Source: an uncultured Clostridium sp. (GTDB lineage: Bacteria; Bacillota; Clostridia; TANB77; CAG-508). From it: a stretch of DNA of 5,086 nucleotides. The notes below the pieces were generated by a model, which saw only the letters and a program-made list of their open reading frames with translations, was not told where the DNA came from and did not search any database. Of this stretch, positions 1 through 4,124 are shown piece after piece. Position numbers and translations under genes: made by a program. Positions within the stretch are counted from its first letter, which is position 1. Every line of letters starts with the position of its first letter. The stretch is taken from assembly GCA_947568605.1 (NCBI GenBank), contig CANOPV010000082.1:1-5086 (forward strand), in the 5' to 3' direction.

Positions 1-267
1 AGCTTTATAACAGCATATACAGAACAAAAAGCACCAAAAGACTTACCTGAATTAAAAATAAATAAAGAAAATGAAATAGCAAACGAGGTATTAGAAGCAA
101 TTTTAAATACAGGAAAATACGCATCAAAAGGAGAAATAAAAAGGTTATTTACGCAAGGAGCAGTAAAACTAAATGGAGAAAAAATAACAGACTTCAAACA
201 AATTGCTTTAAATAATGAAGAAAACATATTACAAATAGGAAAAGGGAATTTTTATAAAATAATATAA
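1..267 (+). CDS. tyrS: Tyrosyl-tRNA synthetase, C-terminal fragment (5' partial)
   Basis: The first 88 codons of the window stay open in frame 1 and end at TAA 265-267. The peptide is the end of a bacterial tyrosyl-tRNA synthetase, the cytoplasmic enzyme that charges tRNA-Tyr with tyrosine. Fragment residues 1-25 are the linker after the catalytic core (YTEQKAPKDLPEL). Residues about 26-85 form the S4 RNA-binding domain: the core is SKGEIKRLFTQGAVKLNGEKI at 42-62, and the end (LQIGKGNFYKII) matches the usual TyrS tail. The S4 domain grips the long variable arm of tRNA-Tyr. The Rossmann core with HIGH and KMSKS motifs lies upstream of the window, so the start and any T-box leader cannot be seen. 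Other S4 proteins are possible, but the linker plus tail fit TyrS best. Confidence 0.88.
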   Translation, partial: SFITAYTEQKAPKDLPELKINKENEIANEVLEAILNTGKYASKGEIKRLFTQGAVKLNGEKITDFKQIALNNEENILQIGKGNFYKII

Positions 268-291
268 AATTTTATATAGTATTCAAAGAAT

Positions 292-326
292 AAAGGTAAG
301 CATTTTCAAAAATGCTTACCTTTTTT
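292..326 (+). terminator. Intrinsic terminator after tyrS, possibly bidirectional
   Basis: A near-perfect hairpin pairs 295-305 with 310-320 (arm GGTAAGCATTT, loop of 4 nt), extended by AAA 292-294 against TTT 321-323. A run of six T follows at 321-326. It lies 25 bp after the tyrS stop and 14 bp before the end of the convergent XRE gene. On the minus strand the tail is only moderately T-rich (TTTATTCT), so termination in that direction is plausible but weaker. Confidence 0.9.
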
Positions 327-339
327 GTTTAAAATATTT

Positions 340-663
340 TTAACCATTAATAATTATTTTCGCAATTTCAAAAATTTGCTTTCTTTTATCTGCTGGGCAA
401 TTTTTCAATAAAGAATTAAATTCTTCTGTTAGATAAGCAGGAGAATTTTCAGAAGTACCATTTAAAATATATGATTCAGAAACTCCTGTTAAAGTACAAA
501 TCTCATTTAATCTAACTAAATTAATTCTAGTTTTTCCGCTTTCAATTCTACTTAAAAAAGCAATTGAAACATTAAGTTTTTCAGCAAGTTGATCTTGTGT
601 CATATTTTTTGCTTGTCTTGCAGCACGCAACCTTTCACCCATAATTTTATAATCTAATGCCAT
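340..663 (-). CDS. XRE-family helix-turn-helix transcriptional regulator
   Basis: A 107-aa cytoplasmic DNA-binding protein of the XRE/Cro-C1 family. Residues about 10-67 are one HTH_3 domain: helix 2 contains TQDQLAEKL (22-30), the recognition helix is around SIAFLSRIESG (33-43), then NLVRLNEICTLTGVSESYIL. Residues 75-107 form a short helical tail (EEFNSLLKNCPADKRKQIFEIAK) of the kind found in small clostridial XRE repressors, perhaps for dimerisation. The ATG at 663-661 is chosen because AAGAAAGG (680-673) lies 9 nt upstream; an in-frame TTG nine bases further out (672-670) would touch that site. The gene is divergent from the cysteine desulfurase, so it may regulate that gene and itself; this is inferred from position only. 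No ligand domain or peptidase domain is present. Confidence 0.9.
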   Translation of the reverse strand: MALDYKIMGERLRAARQAKNMTQDQLAEKLNVSIAFLSRIESGKTRINLVRLNEICTLTGVSESYILNGTSENSPAYLTEEFNSLLKNCPADKRKQIFEIAKIIING

Positions 664-672
664 ATATACCAA

Positions 673-680
673 CCTTTCTT
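673..680 (-). promoter_or_regulatory. Ribosome binding site that decides the XRE start
   Basis: AAGAAAGG on the minus strand ends 9 nt before the ATG at 663-661. It directly abuts the alternative TTG at 672-670, which therefore cannot be the efficient start. Confidence 0.7.
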
Positions 681-695
681 TTAATTAAAATTTTG

Positions 696-831
696 TGTTA
701 CATAATATTGTTTACTATATAATCAAATATAACATTTATCTTAACAACATTGAAGAAACACAATAGTTAATGTTTACTGTCAGTATAAAAAATATGCATT
801 TTTTTAATTATAAATTCCAATCTGTTACATA
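696..831. repeat. Repeated words in the XRE / desulfurase divergent spacer (possible operators)
   Basis: TGTTACATA occurs at 696-704 and 823-831, the second copy ending 3 bp before the desulfurase -10 box. TGTTTACT occurs at 709-716 and 771-778. The second TGTTTACT copy runs into a palindrome TACTG-T-CAGTA (775-785). XRE repressors commonly bind short repeated or palindromic sites in divergent spacers next to their own genes. That these words are binding sites is inference; AT-richness makes some chance repeats likely. Confidence 0.3.
726..754 (-). promoter_or_regulatory. Candidate promoter of the XRE regulator (extended -10)
   Basis: On the minus strand TATATT (731-726) is a 5/6 match to the -10 box. 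It is preceded by TG with one base between (extended -10, TG at 734-733) and, 17 nt upstream, by a weak -35 TTCAAT (754-749). The predicted transcript would start near 719 and have a leader of about 56 nt. The region is so AT-rich that other hexamers could serve. Confidence 0.35.
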
Positions 832-834
832 TAC

Positions 835-840
835 TATAAT
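835..840 (+). promoter_or_regulatory. -10 box of the cysteine desulfurase promoter
   Basis: TATAAT is a perfect -10 hexamer, placing transcription start near 847, about 22 nt before the ATG. No convincing -35 lies 16-18 bp upstream, so the promoter may be weak or need an activator. A TGTTACATA word ends just before it. Confidence 0.5.
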
Positions 841-868
841 AAAAAGAAAATTTAGAAGGTGAAAATGT

Positions 869-2017
869 ATGCAAAAAATAAGATATTTTGACCACGCGGC
901 AACAACATCAGTTGCAGAAGATGTGTTAAAAGAAATGATAAAATATTTTAAATTAAACTTTGGAAACTATTCATCTATATACAGTTTAGGAAGACATAAT
1001 AGAAAAACAATTGAAGATTCAAGAACAAAAGTTGCAAAAGTAATAAATGCAAATTCAAAAGAAATATACTTTACTGGCTGTGGAAGTGAAAGCGATAATC
1101 TTGCTATAAAAGGAATTGCTTATGCCAATAAAAATAAAGGAAATCACATTATAACAACAAAAATAGAACATCACGCTGTATTAAACAGTTGTGAAACATT
1201 AGAAAAACAAGGATTTAAAATTACTTACTTAAATGTAAATGAAAAAGGTTTTATAAATTTAGAGGAATTAGAAAATTCAATAACAAACAATACAATACTA
1301 ATTAGTATTATGTTTGCAAACAACGAAATAGGAACAATACAACCAATAAAAGATATTGGAAAAATTGCAAAAAAGCACAATGTATATTTTCATACAGATG
1401 CAGTTCAAGCAATTGGAAATATTAAAATAGATGTACAAGAAATGAATATAGATTTACTATCTATGTCTGCACATAAATTTTATGGACCAAAGGGAGTAGG
1501 AGCGTTATATGTTAGAAGCGGAATTGAATTTGAAAGAATACAAGATGGAGGACATCAAGAAAAAAATAAAAGAGCAGGAACAGAAAATGTTCCAGGAATA
1601 GTTGGAATAGGAAAAGCAATAGAATTAATTTATAAAAATTTTGAAGAGTATAATGAAAAATTAAGAAATTTAAGAGATTATTATTTTTCACAAGTTGAAA
1701 GTAAAATTAAAGATATAAAAATAAATGGAGATAGACAAAATAGATTGCCAGGTAATGCAAATATATCATTTAAAGGAGTAGATGGAGAAGAATTGTTATT
1801 ATACTTAGATGCAAAAGGAATATGTGCATCAGCAGGTTCTGCTTGTACAACAGGGTCATCAAGTCCATCACACGTTTTAGTAGCAATTGGCTTAGATAAT
1901 GAATTAGCAGGAGGAGCACTAAGAGTAACATTTGGAATAGAAAATACAAAAGAAGATGTAGATTTTTTAGTAGATTCATTAGTTGAAATAGTTGAAAAGT
2001 TAAGAAAAAATAGTTAA
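869..2017 (+). CDS. Cysteine desulfurase, NifS/IscS class
   Basis: A 382-aa cytoplasmic PLP enzyme (aminotransferase class V) that removes sulfur from cysteine as a protein-bound persulfide, giving alanine, and feeds sulfur to iron-sulfur clusters, thio-tRNAs or other acceptors. Visible landmarks: N-terminal YFDHAATT (6-13); H102 over the PLP ring in EHHAVL; D177 and Q180 in HTDAVQ; the PLP lysine K203 in SAHKFYGPKG; RAGTENVPG (235-243); and catalytic C326 in the mobile loop SAGSACTTGSSSPSH, the group I type of loop. Length and spacing match IscS/NifS. Start: GAAGGTG (855-861) lies 7 nt before the ATG; the ATG at 865 is out of frame and soon closes. Oddities: NYSSIYS (33-39) where the family usually has NPSS-HS, and TGCGSES (69-75) with a cysteine where Gly or Ala is usual. 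No scaffold, thiI or mnmA gene is adjacent, so nifS versus iscS cannot be decided. Confidence 0.93.
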   Translation: MQKIRYFDHAATTSVAEDVLKEMIKYFKLNFGNYSSIYSLGRHNRKTIEDSRTKVAKVINANSKEIYFTGCGSESDNLAIKGIAYANKNKGNHIITTKIEHHAVLNSCETLEKQGFKITYLNVNEKGFINLEELENSITNNTILISIMFANNEIGTIQPIKDIGKIAKKHNVYFHTDAVQAIGNIKIDVQEMNIDLLSMSAHKFYGPKGVGALYVRSGIEFERIQDGGHQEKNKRAGTENVPGIVGIGKAIELIYKNFEEYNEKLRNLRDYYFSQVESKIKDIKINGDRQNRLPGNANISFKGVDGEELLLYLDAKGICASAGSACTTGSSSPSHVLVAIGLDNELAGGALRVTFGIENTKEDVDFLVDSLVEIVEKLRKNS

Positions 2018-2030
2018 AACTATTTTTTCT
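2005..2030 (+). terminator. Intrinsic terminator overlapping the desulfurase stop codon
   Basis: AAAAAATAGTT (2005-2015) pairs with AACTATTTTTT (2018-2028), and the right arm itself supplies the T-run. The last codons and the stop of the desulfurase are inside the hairpin. The stem is almost all A-T, so it is weaker than the tyrS terminator. Confidence 0.55.
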
Positions 2031-2170
2031 AATGTTCAGAGCGAAGCGTGAGACTAAAATGAAATTCGAGTTAAAGGATTATTTTTTTAATGAAATTATG
2101 CGACAAGTTTGCGTAGCAAATTGGAGCCAATGAATTAAAAAAATAATTTTAACGAAGAATTGAAAATTTA
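2031..2170. repeat. Structured intergenic element with long imperfect inverted repeat
   Basis: The arm GTTAAA (2070-2075) plus ATTATTTTTTTAAT (2078-2091) pairs with 2134-2153, giving 20 base pairs with a two-base GG bulge (2076-2077). Weaker pairing (AATTC 2063-2067 against GAATT 2157-2161) extends it outwards. The 42-nt interior holds two small hairpins in tandem, TTTGC-GTA-GCAAA (2108-2120) and TTGG-AG-CCAA (2121-2130). The left flank contains a G-rich stretch (AGAGCGAAGCGTGAGA, about 2038-2053) unlike the surrounding DNA. No ORF with a ribosome binding site covers it, and no T-run follows the right arm, so it is not a standard terminator. It could be a dispersed palindromic repeat of the REP/MITE kind or a structured RNA. 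Confidence 0.5.
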
Positions 2171-2222
2171 ATTTAAACTAGAAAATTACAACAAAACTAT
2201 TTATTTTTAAAATAATTTCCTA

Positions 2223-2228
2223 TATAAT
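2223..2228 (+). promoter_or_regulatory. -10 box for the nucleotidyltransferase cassette
   Basis: TATAAT is a perfect match, with a weak -35 (TTTATT, 2200-2205) 17 bp upstream. Transcription would start near 2235, leaving a short leader before the AAAGGAAAG ribosome binding site at 2245-2253. This suggests the two-gene cassette has its own promoter. Confidence 0.45.
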
Positions 2229-2259
2229 AATAAAAATAAATAATAAAGGAAAGATTTTT

Positions 2260-2766
2260 ATGATAAAAGATAATTTATTAAAAGTTCTTCACGAAATGGA
2301 AGAAGTAACAAAACTATTTCAATTAGAACCATTTGACATATATTTAATAGGTGGAGGAGCGTGTATATTAGGGGAATATACAACAAGAGCCACATTAGAC
2401 ATAGACTTTGTTGATTTAGGTTATCCTGCAAAATATGGAAAAGTATTTGTATTATTAAGAGATTATGATATGTTAGAATATGAAAGTACAATATTATCTC
2501 CAAATTATAGGAAAAGAGCGATAAAATTAGAAGAATTTAAGTATATAAATATTTATATTCTTTCAAAAGAAGACATTGCGGTAAGCAAAATAATAAGATT
2601 AGCCAATAAAGATATTGAAGATTTAAATGAAATTATACCTGATTGCAATAAAGAGATATTAAATAATATAATTGAAGAAATATTAAACAGAGATGATTTA
2701 TTTGAAAGTAAAAGAAATGAGTTTATAAAAAAATTAGAAGTATTTAGGGAGAAATATAATGTATAG
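2260..2766 (+). CDS. DUF6036 / AbiEii-like nucleotidyltransferase
   Basis: A 168-aa soluble protein with the hallmarks of a minimal nucleotidyltransferase fold. The first helix is at 3-22, then a strand and the glycine loop YLIGGGACIL (28-37), then the metal-binding pair TLDIDFV (45-51) with D47 and D49. A later segment, LSKEDIAVSKIIRLANKDIEDL (101-122), has the lysine (K110) and the xD-x-x-DL ending typical of AbiEii and DUF6036 proteins. Members of this superfamily transfer nucleotides to RNA or protein targets, and several act as toxins (AbiEii, MenT), while MNT proteins act as antitoxins to HEPN toxins. Which role applies here is not known. Start: AAAGGAAAG ends 6 nt before the ATG. The stop overlaps the next gene by 8 nt, so the two are very probably made together. 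Confidence 0.78.
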   Translation: MIKDNLLKVLHEMEEVTKLFQLEPFDIYLIGGGACILGEYTTRATLDIDFVDLGYPAKYGKVFVLLRDYDMLEYESTILSPNYRKRAIKLEEFKYINIYILSKEDIAVSKIIRLANKDIEDLNEIIPDCNKEILNNIIEEILNRDDLFESKRNEFIKKLEVFREKYNV

Positions 2767-3094
2767 GATTTTTTGTGAAAGTTATGAAAATTTTATAAAT
2801 TCGATTAGTGATGATAGTTATAGAATAAAAATTTCAGAACCATTATCATTAATTGTTGATATAAATAAATATGAAGAAGAAGCGAAAAAGCAAAGTGAAT
2901 TATATAAAAAATTATGTGATTTAATTTCATTTATGAAAGAAAATATAGAGAAATTTCCAAAATTAAAAGCATTTTTATGGACATTAAGTTCAAGAAATAT
3001 AAAAGACACAAAATATAATATAGCAAATAAAGAAGAATTAGAAGAACAAACTAAATTAGTAAATTCTTTTTTAAAATTAGCATATTGGTATTAG
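2759..3094 (+). CDS. Uncharacterised 111-aa helical partner of the nucleotidyltransferase
   Basis: I do not recognise the family. The ATG lies inside the end of the upstream gene (8-nt overlap, ATGTATAG), with AGGGAG (2746-2751) 7 nt before it, a strong sign of a translationally coupled pair. Residues 1-33 may include two short strands (RIKISEPLSLIVDI). Residues 36-66 form a long charged amphipathic helix, with more helices at 68-80 and 91-108. There is no signal peptide or membrane segment, so it is probably cytoplasmic. The length and pairing suit an antitoxin, toxin or specificity partner of the DUF6036 protein. It lacks the R-x4-6-H motif of HEPN nucleases (RNIKDTK has no histidine) and shows no winged-helix features of AbiEi. 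The stop overlaps the convergent secreted-protein ORF by 4 nt. Confidence 0.72.
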   Translation: MYRIFCESYENFINSISDDSYRIKISEPLSLIVDINKYEEEAKKQSELYKKLCDLISFMKENIEKFPKLKAFLWTLSSRNIKDTKYNIANKEELEEQTKLVNSFLKLAYWY

Positions 3095-3330
3095 AAAAAA
3101 AGTTGTGTAAATAATTTTGTGTAATAAAAAATGGAATATGAGTCAATAAAAAATACATTTGACTCTTCCTTTAAAACAGTTACATTCCGAGGCATAATCC
3201 CGTCAGTTTCAGTTGCCACAATAGCAACATCAGTTTTTTCAGTTGATGCTGTTGAAACAGCATATGTTGGAACAGTAAAAACCATTAAAGATAAGCATAA
3301 CGACAAGCAGATTGCGATAATTTTTTTCAT
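3091..3330 (-). CDS. Small secreted protein, possibly C-terminally truncated
   Basis: A 79-aa ORF beginning with a clear Sec signal peptide: MKK, a hydrophobic core (IIAICLSLCLSLMVFTV, 4-20), and a likely cleavage site PTYA|VS after residue 24. The predicted mature part starts with a Thr/Ser-rich stretch and has the segment DGIMPRN (43-49). From memory, similar short GIMPR-type stretches occur soon after the signal peptide in small clostridial exported proteins of unknown function. The start is firm: GGAGG lies 8 nt before the ATG, with a consensus promoter upstream. After residue 57 the sequence becomes Phe/Tyr-rich (NVFFIDSYSIFYY), coincides with a hairpin, and looks like translated AT-rich spacer. 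The ORF's stop overlaps the end of the convergent gene by 4 nt. A longer ancestral gene cut short is therefore likely. An overlapping plus-strand ORF has no ribosome binding site and is rejected. Confidence 0.65.
   Translation of the reverse strand: MKKIIAICLSLCLSLMVFTVPTYAVSTASTEKTDVAIVATETDGIMPRNVTVLKEESNVFFIDSYSIFYYTKLFTQLFF
3140..3165. terminator. Hairpin between the convergent cassette and secreted-protein genes (possible terminator)
   Basis: GAGTCAA (3140-3146) pairs perfectly with TTGACTC (3159-3165) around a 12-nt loop. On the plus strand it is followed by TTCCTTT; on the minus strand a run of six T comes 8 nt later. It lies 45 bp after the cassette's last stop, so it may end that transcript, but it also lies inside the minus-strand ORF. 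The large loop and poor T-runs keep confidence low. Confidence 0.3.
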
Positions 3331-3375
3331 AGTAATAACCTCCATTAAACAGCACATTTCTACACCATATCTATA

Positions 3376-3391
3376 TTCTTGAAACCAAGAA
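3376..3391 (-). promoter_or_regulatory. Hairpin at the 5' end of the secreted-protein mRNA
   Basis: TTCTTG and CAAGAA form a perfect 6-bp stem with a 4-nt loop, starting about 2 nt after the predicted transcription start (near 3393). A stem at the extreme 5' end can shield an mRNA from 5'-dependent RNases in Firmicutes. The leader continues about 45 nt to the start codon. Confidence 0.5.
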
Positions 3392-3399
3392 CATAAAAT

Positions 3400-3428
3400 A
3401 TTATATACAATTATTAAAATAATGTCAA
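3400..3428 (-). promoter_or_regulatory. Consensus sigma-A promoter of the secreted-protein gene
   Basis: On the minus strand TTGACA (3428-3423), a 17-nt spacer and TATAAT (3405-3400) match the housekeeping consensus at all 12 positions. It is by far the best promoter in the window and predicts start of transcription near 3393, giving a leader of about 63 nt. A-rich tracts upstream on the same strand could act as an UP element. Confidence 0.88.
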
Positions 3429-3442
3429 TAGTTATTTTCTAT

Positions 3443-3472
3443 TTTTTTACATTTTATCCAATTTTTTACATT
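3443..3472. repeat. Tandem TTTTTTACATT direct repeat upstream of the secreted-protein promoter
   Basis: TTTTTTACATT occurs at 3443-3453 and again at 3462-3472, a period of 19 bp (nearly two helical turns). On the minus strand these read AATGTAAAAAA and lie about 15 to 45 bp upstream of the -35 box. That position suits an activator binding pair or an A-tract UP element. It also lies in the spacer shared with the divergent sigma-factor gene. Confidence 0.35.
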
Positions 3473-3504
3473 ATTATAAAGTATATAAAAAATTTGAAAT
3501 AATA

Positions 3505-3551
3505 TGTAACCTTTTATAAAAAAATGATAATATATATAATAGATATATCTA
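3505..3551 (+). promoter_or_regulatory. Candidate promoter region and palindrome of the ECF sigma gene
   Basis: A TGTAACC word (3505-3511) resembles the AAC-containing -35 element of ECF sigma promoters, which would suggest autoregulation, but no CGT-like -10 element follows at the expected distance. A perfect TATAAT (3535-3540) could be a sigma-A -10 box with a poor -35 (TTTTAT, 3512-3517). A 12-bp perfect palindrome TAGATATATCTA (3540-3551) sits across the predicted start of transcription and could be an operator. None of these is secure. Confidence 0.3.
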
Positions 3552-3577
3552 ATACCTTTAAAGGAGATTAAATAAAA

Positions 3578-4120
3578 TTGGAGAAAATAGATTTAATAAG
3601 TAAATATAAATCAAATGGAGATATAAAAATTGAAGAAATATTTGAAGATTATAACAATTATATATATACAATAGTAAAAAATATGTCATCTCATTTATCT
3701 AATGAAGATATTGAAGAAATTATTTTAGATGTATTCTTAGTGATTTGGAATAATAGAGAAAAATTGAAAAGTGAATTACCAATAAAACCATATATAATAG
3801 GAATTACAAAAAATATTGTTAAAAATAAATGTAGAAATTTAATAAATATTGATTATAACTTAGAAGATTATGAAAATATAATTAAAGATAGCATAGATAT
3901 ATCGACTCTATATGAGCAAAAAGAAGAAAATAAATTAATAAAGAATGCATTAGATTCAATGAAAGATATTGATAGAAATATTTTTATATTATTTTATTAT
4001 AATTCTATGAGTATAAGTCAGATTGCATATAAATTAAATATTTCTGAAATTAATACTAAAACTAAATTACATAGAATAAGAAAGAAACTAAAAAAAGTCT
4101 TAATTGAAGGAGGATATTAA
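3578..4120 (+). CDS. ECF-type RNA polymerase sigma factor
   Basis: A 180-aa sigma-70 family protein with only regions 2 and 4, which defines the extracytoplasmic-function type. Region 2 spans about 17-87: IFEDYNNYIYTIVKN (21-35), an acidic stretch NEDIEEIILDVFLVIWNN (42-59) that binds core polymerase, and YIIGITKNIVKNKCRN (72-87) for the -10 element. Region 4 spans about 123-175, with the helix-turn-helix SISQIAYKLNISEINTKTKL (145-164) and the basic end HRIRKKLKK. It directs RNA polymerase to a small regulon, usually after a cell-surface signal. The start is TTG: AAAGGAG (3560-3566) lies 11 nt upstream, and the first in-frame ATG (residue 36) would remove part of region 2. The last codons (GAAGGAGGATAT) supply the ribosome binding site of the next gene, 4 nt downstream, so the two are coupled. 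Confidence 0.9.
   Translation: MEKIDLISKYKSNGDIKIEEIFEDYNNYIYTIVKNMSSHLSNEDIEEIILDVFLVIWNNREKLKSELPIKPYIIGITKNIVKNKCRNLINIDYNLEDYENIIKDSIDISTLYEQKEENKLIKNALDSMKDIDRNIFILFYYNSMSISQIAYKLNISEINTKTKLHRIRKKLKKVLIEGGY
4109..4113 (+). promoter_or_regulatory. Ribosome binding site inside the sigma-factor gene
   Basis: GGAGG within the Gly-Gly codons at the end of the sigma gene lies 11 nt before the ATG at 4125. It ties translation of the membrane protein to that of the sigma factor. Confidence 0.7.
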
Positions 4121-4124
4121 TATT

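Noticed and set aside
791..810. Possible terminator at the A-run / ATGCAT / T-run in the divergent spacer
   Set aside because: The pairing is interrupted next to the centre, the stem is almost all A-T, and no gene ends nearby.
1770..1979. Minus-strand Leu-rich ORF inside the cysteine desulfurase
   Set aside because: Antisense of a well-conserved gene; its Leu/Ile-rich make-up comes from AT-rich codons read backwards and it has no start signals.
2092..2133. tRNA-like fold in the interior of the inverted-repeat element
   Set aside because: Only 42 nt with two mini-hairpins; no acceptor stem, T-loop consensus or anticodon arm.
2258..2503. Minus-strand 81-aa ORF across the nucleotidyltransferase gene
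   Set aside because: Overlaps a gene with clear catalytic motifs; composition is typical of antisense translation.
2818..3009. Minus-strand 63-aa ORF inside the 111-aa partner gene
   Set aside because: Phe/Ser-rich antisense frame without a ribosome binding site, while the plus-strand gene is coupled to its neighbour.
2993..3015. HEPN nuclease motif in the 111-aa partner protein
   Set aside because: The only candidate (residues 79-85, RNIKDTK) has no histidine 4-6 residues after the arginine, so a HEPN-MNT pair is not supported.
3131..3382. Plus-strand 83-aa ORF opposite the secreted-protein gene
   Set aside because: No ribosome binding site before its ATG and no recognisable domain. The minus strand here has a signal peptide, GGAGG and a consensus promoter.
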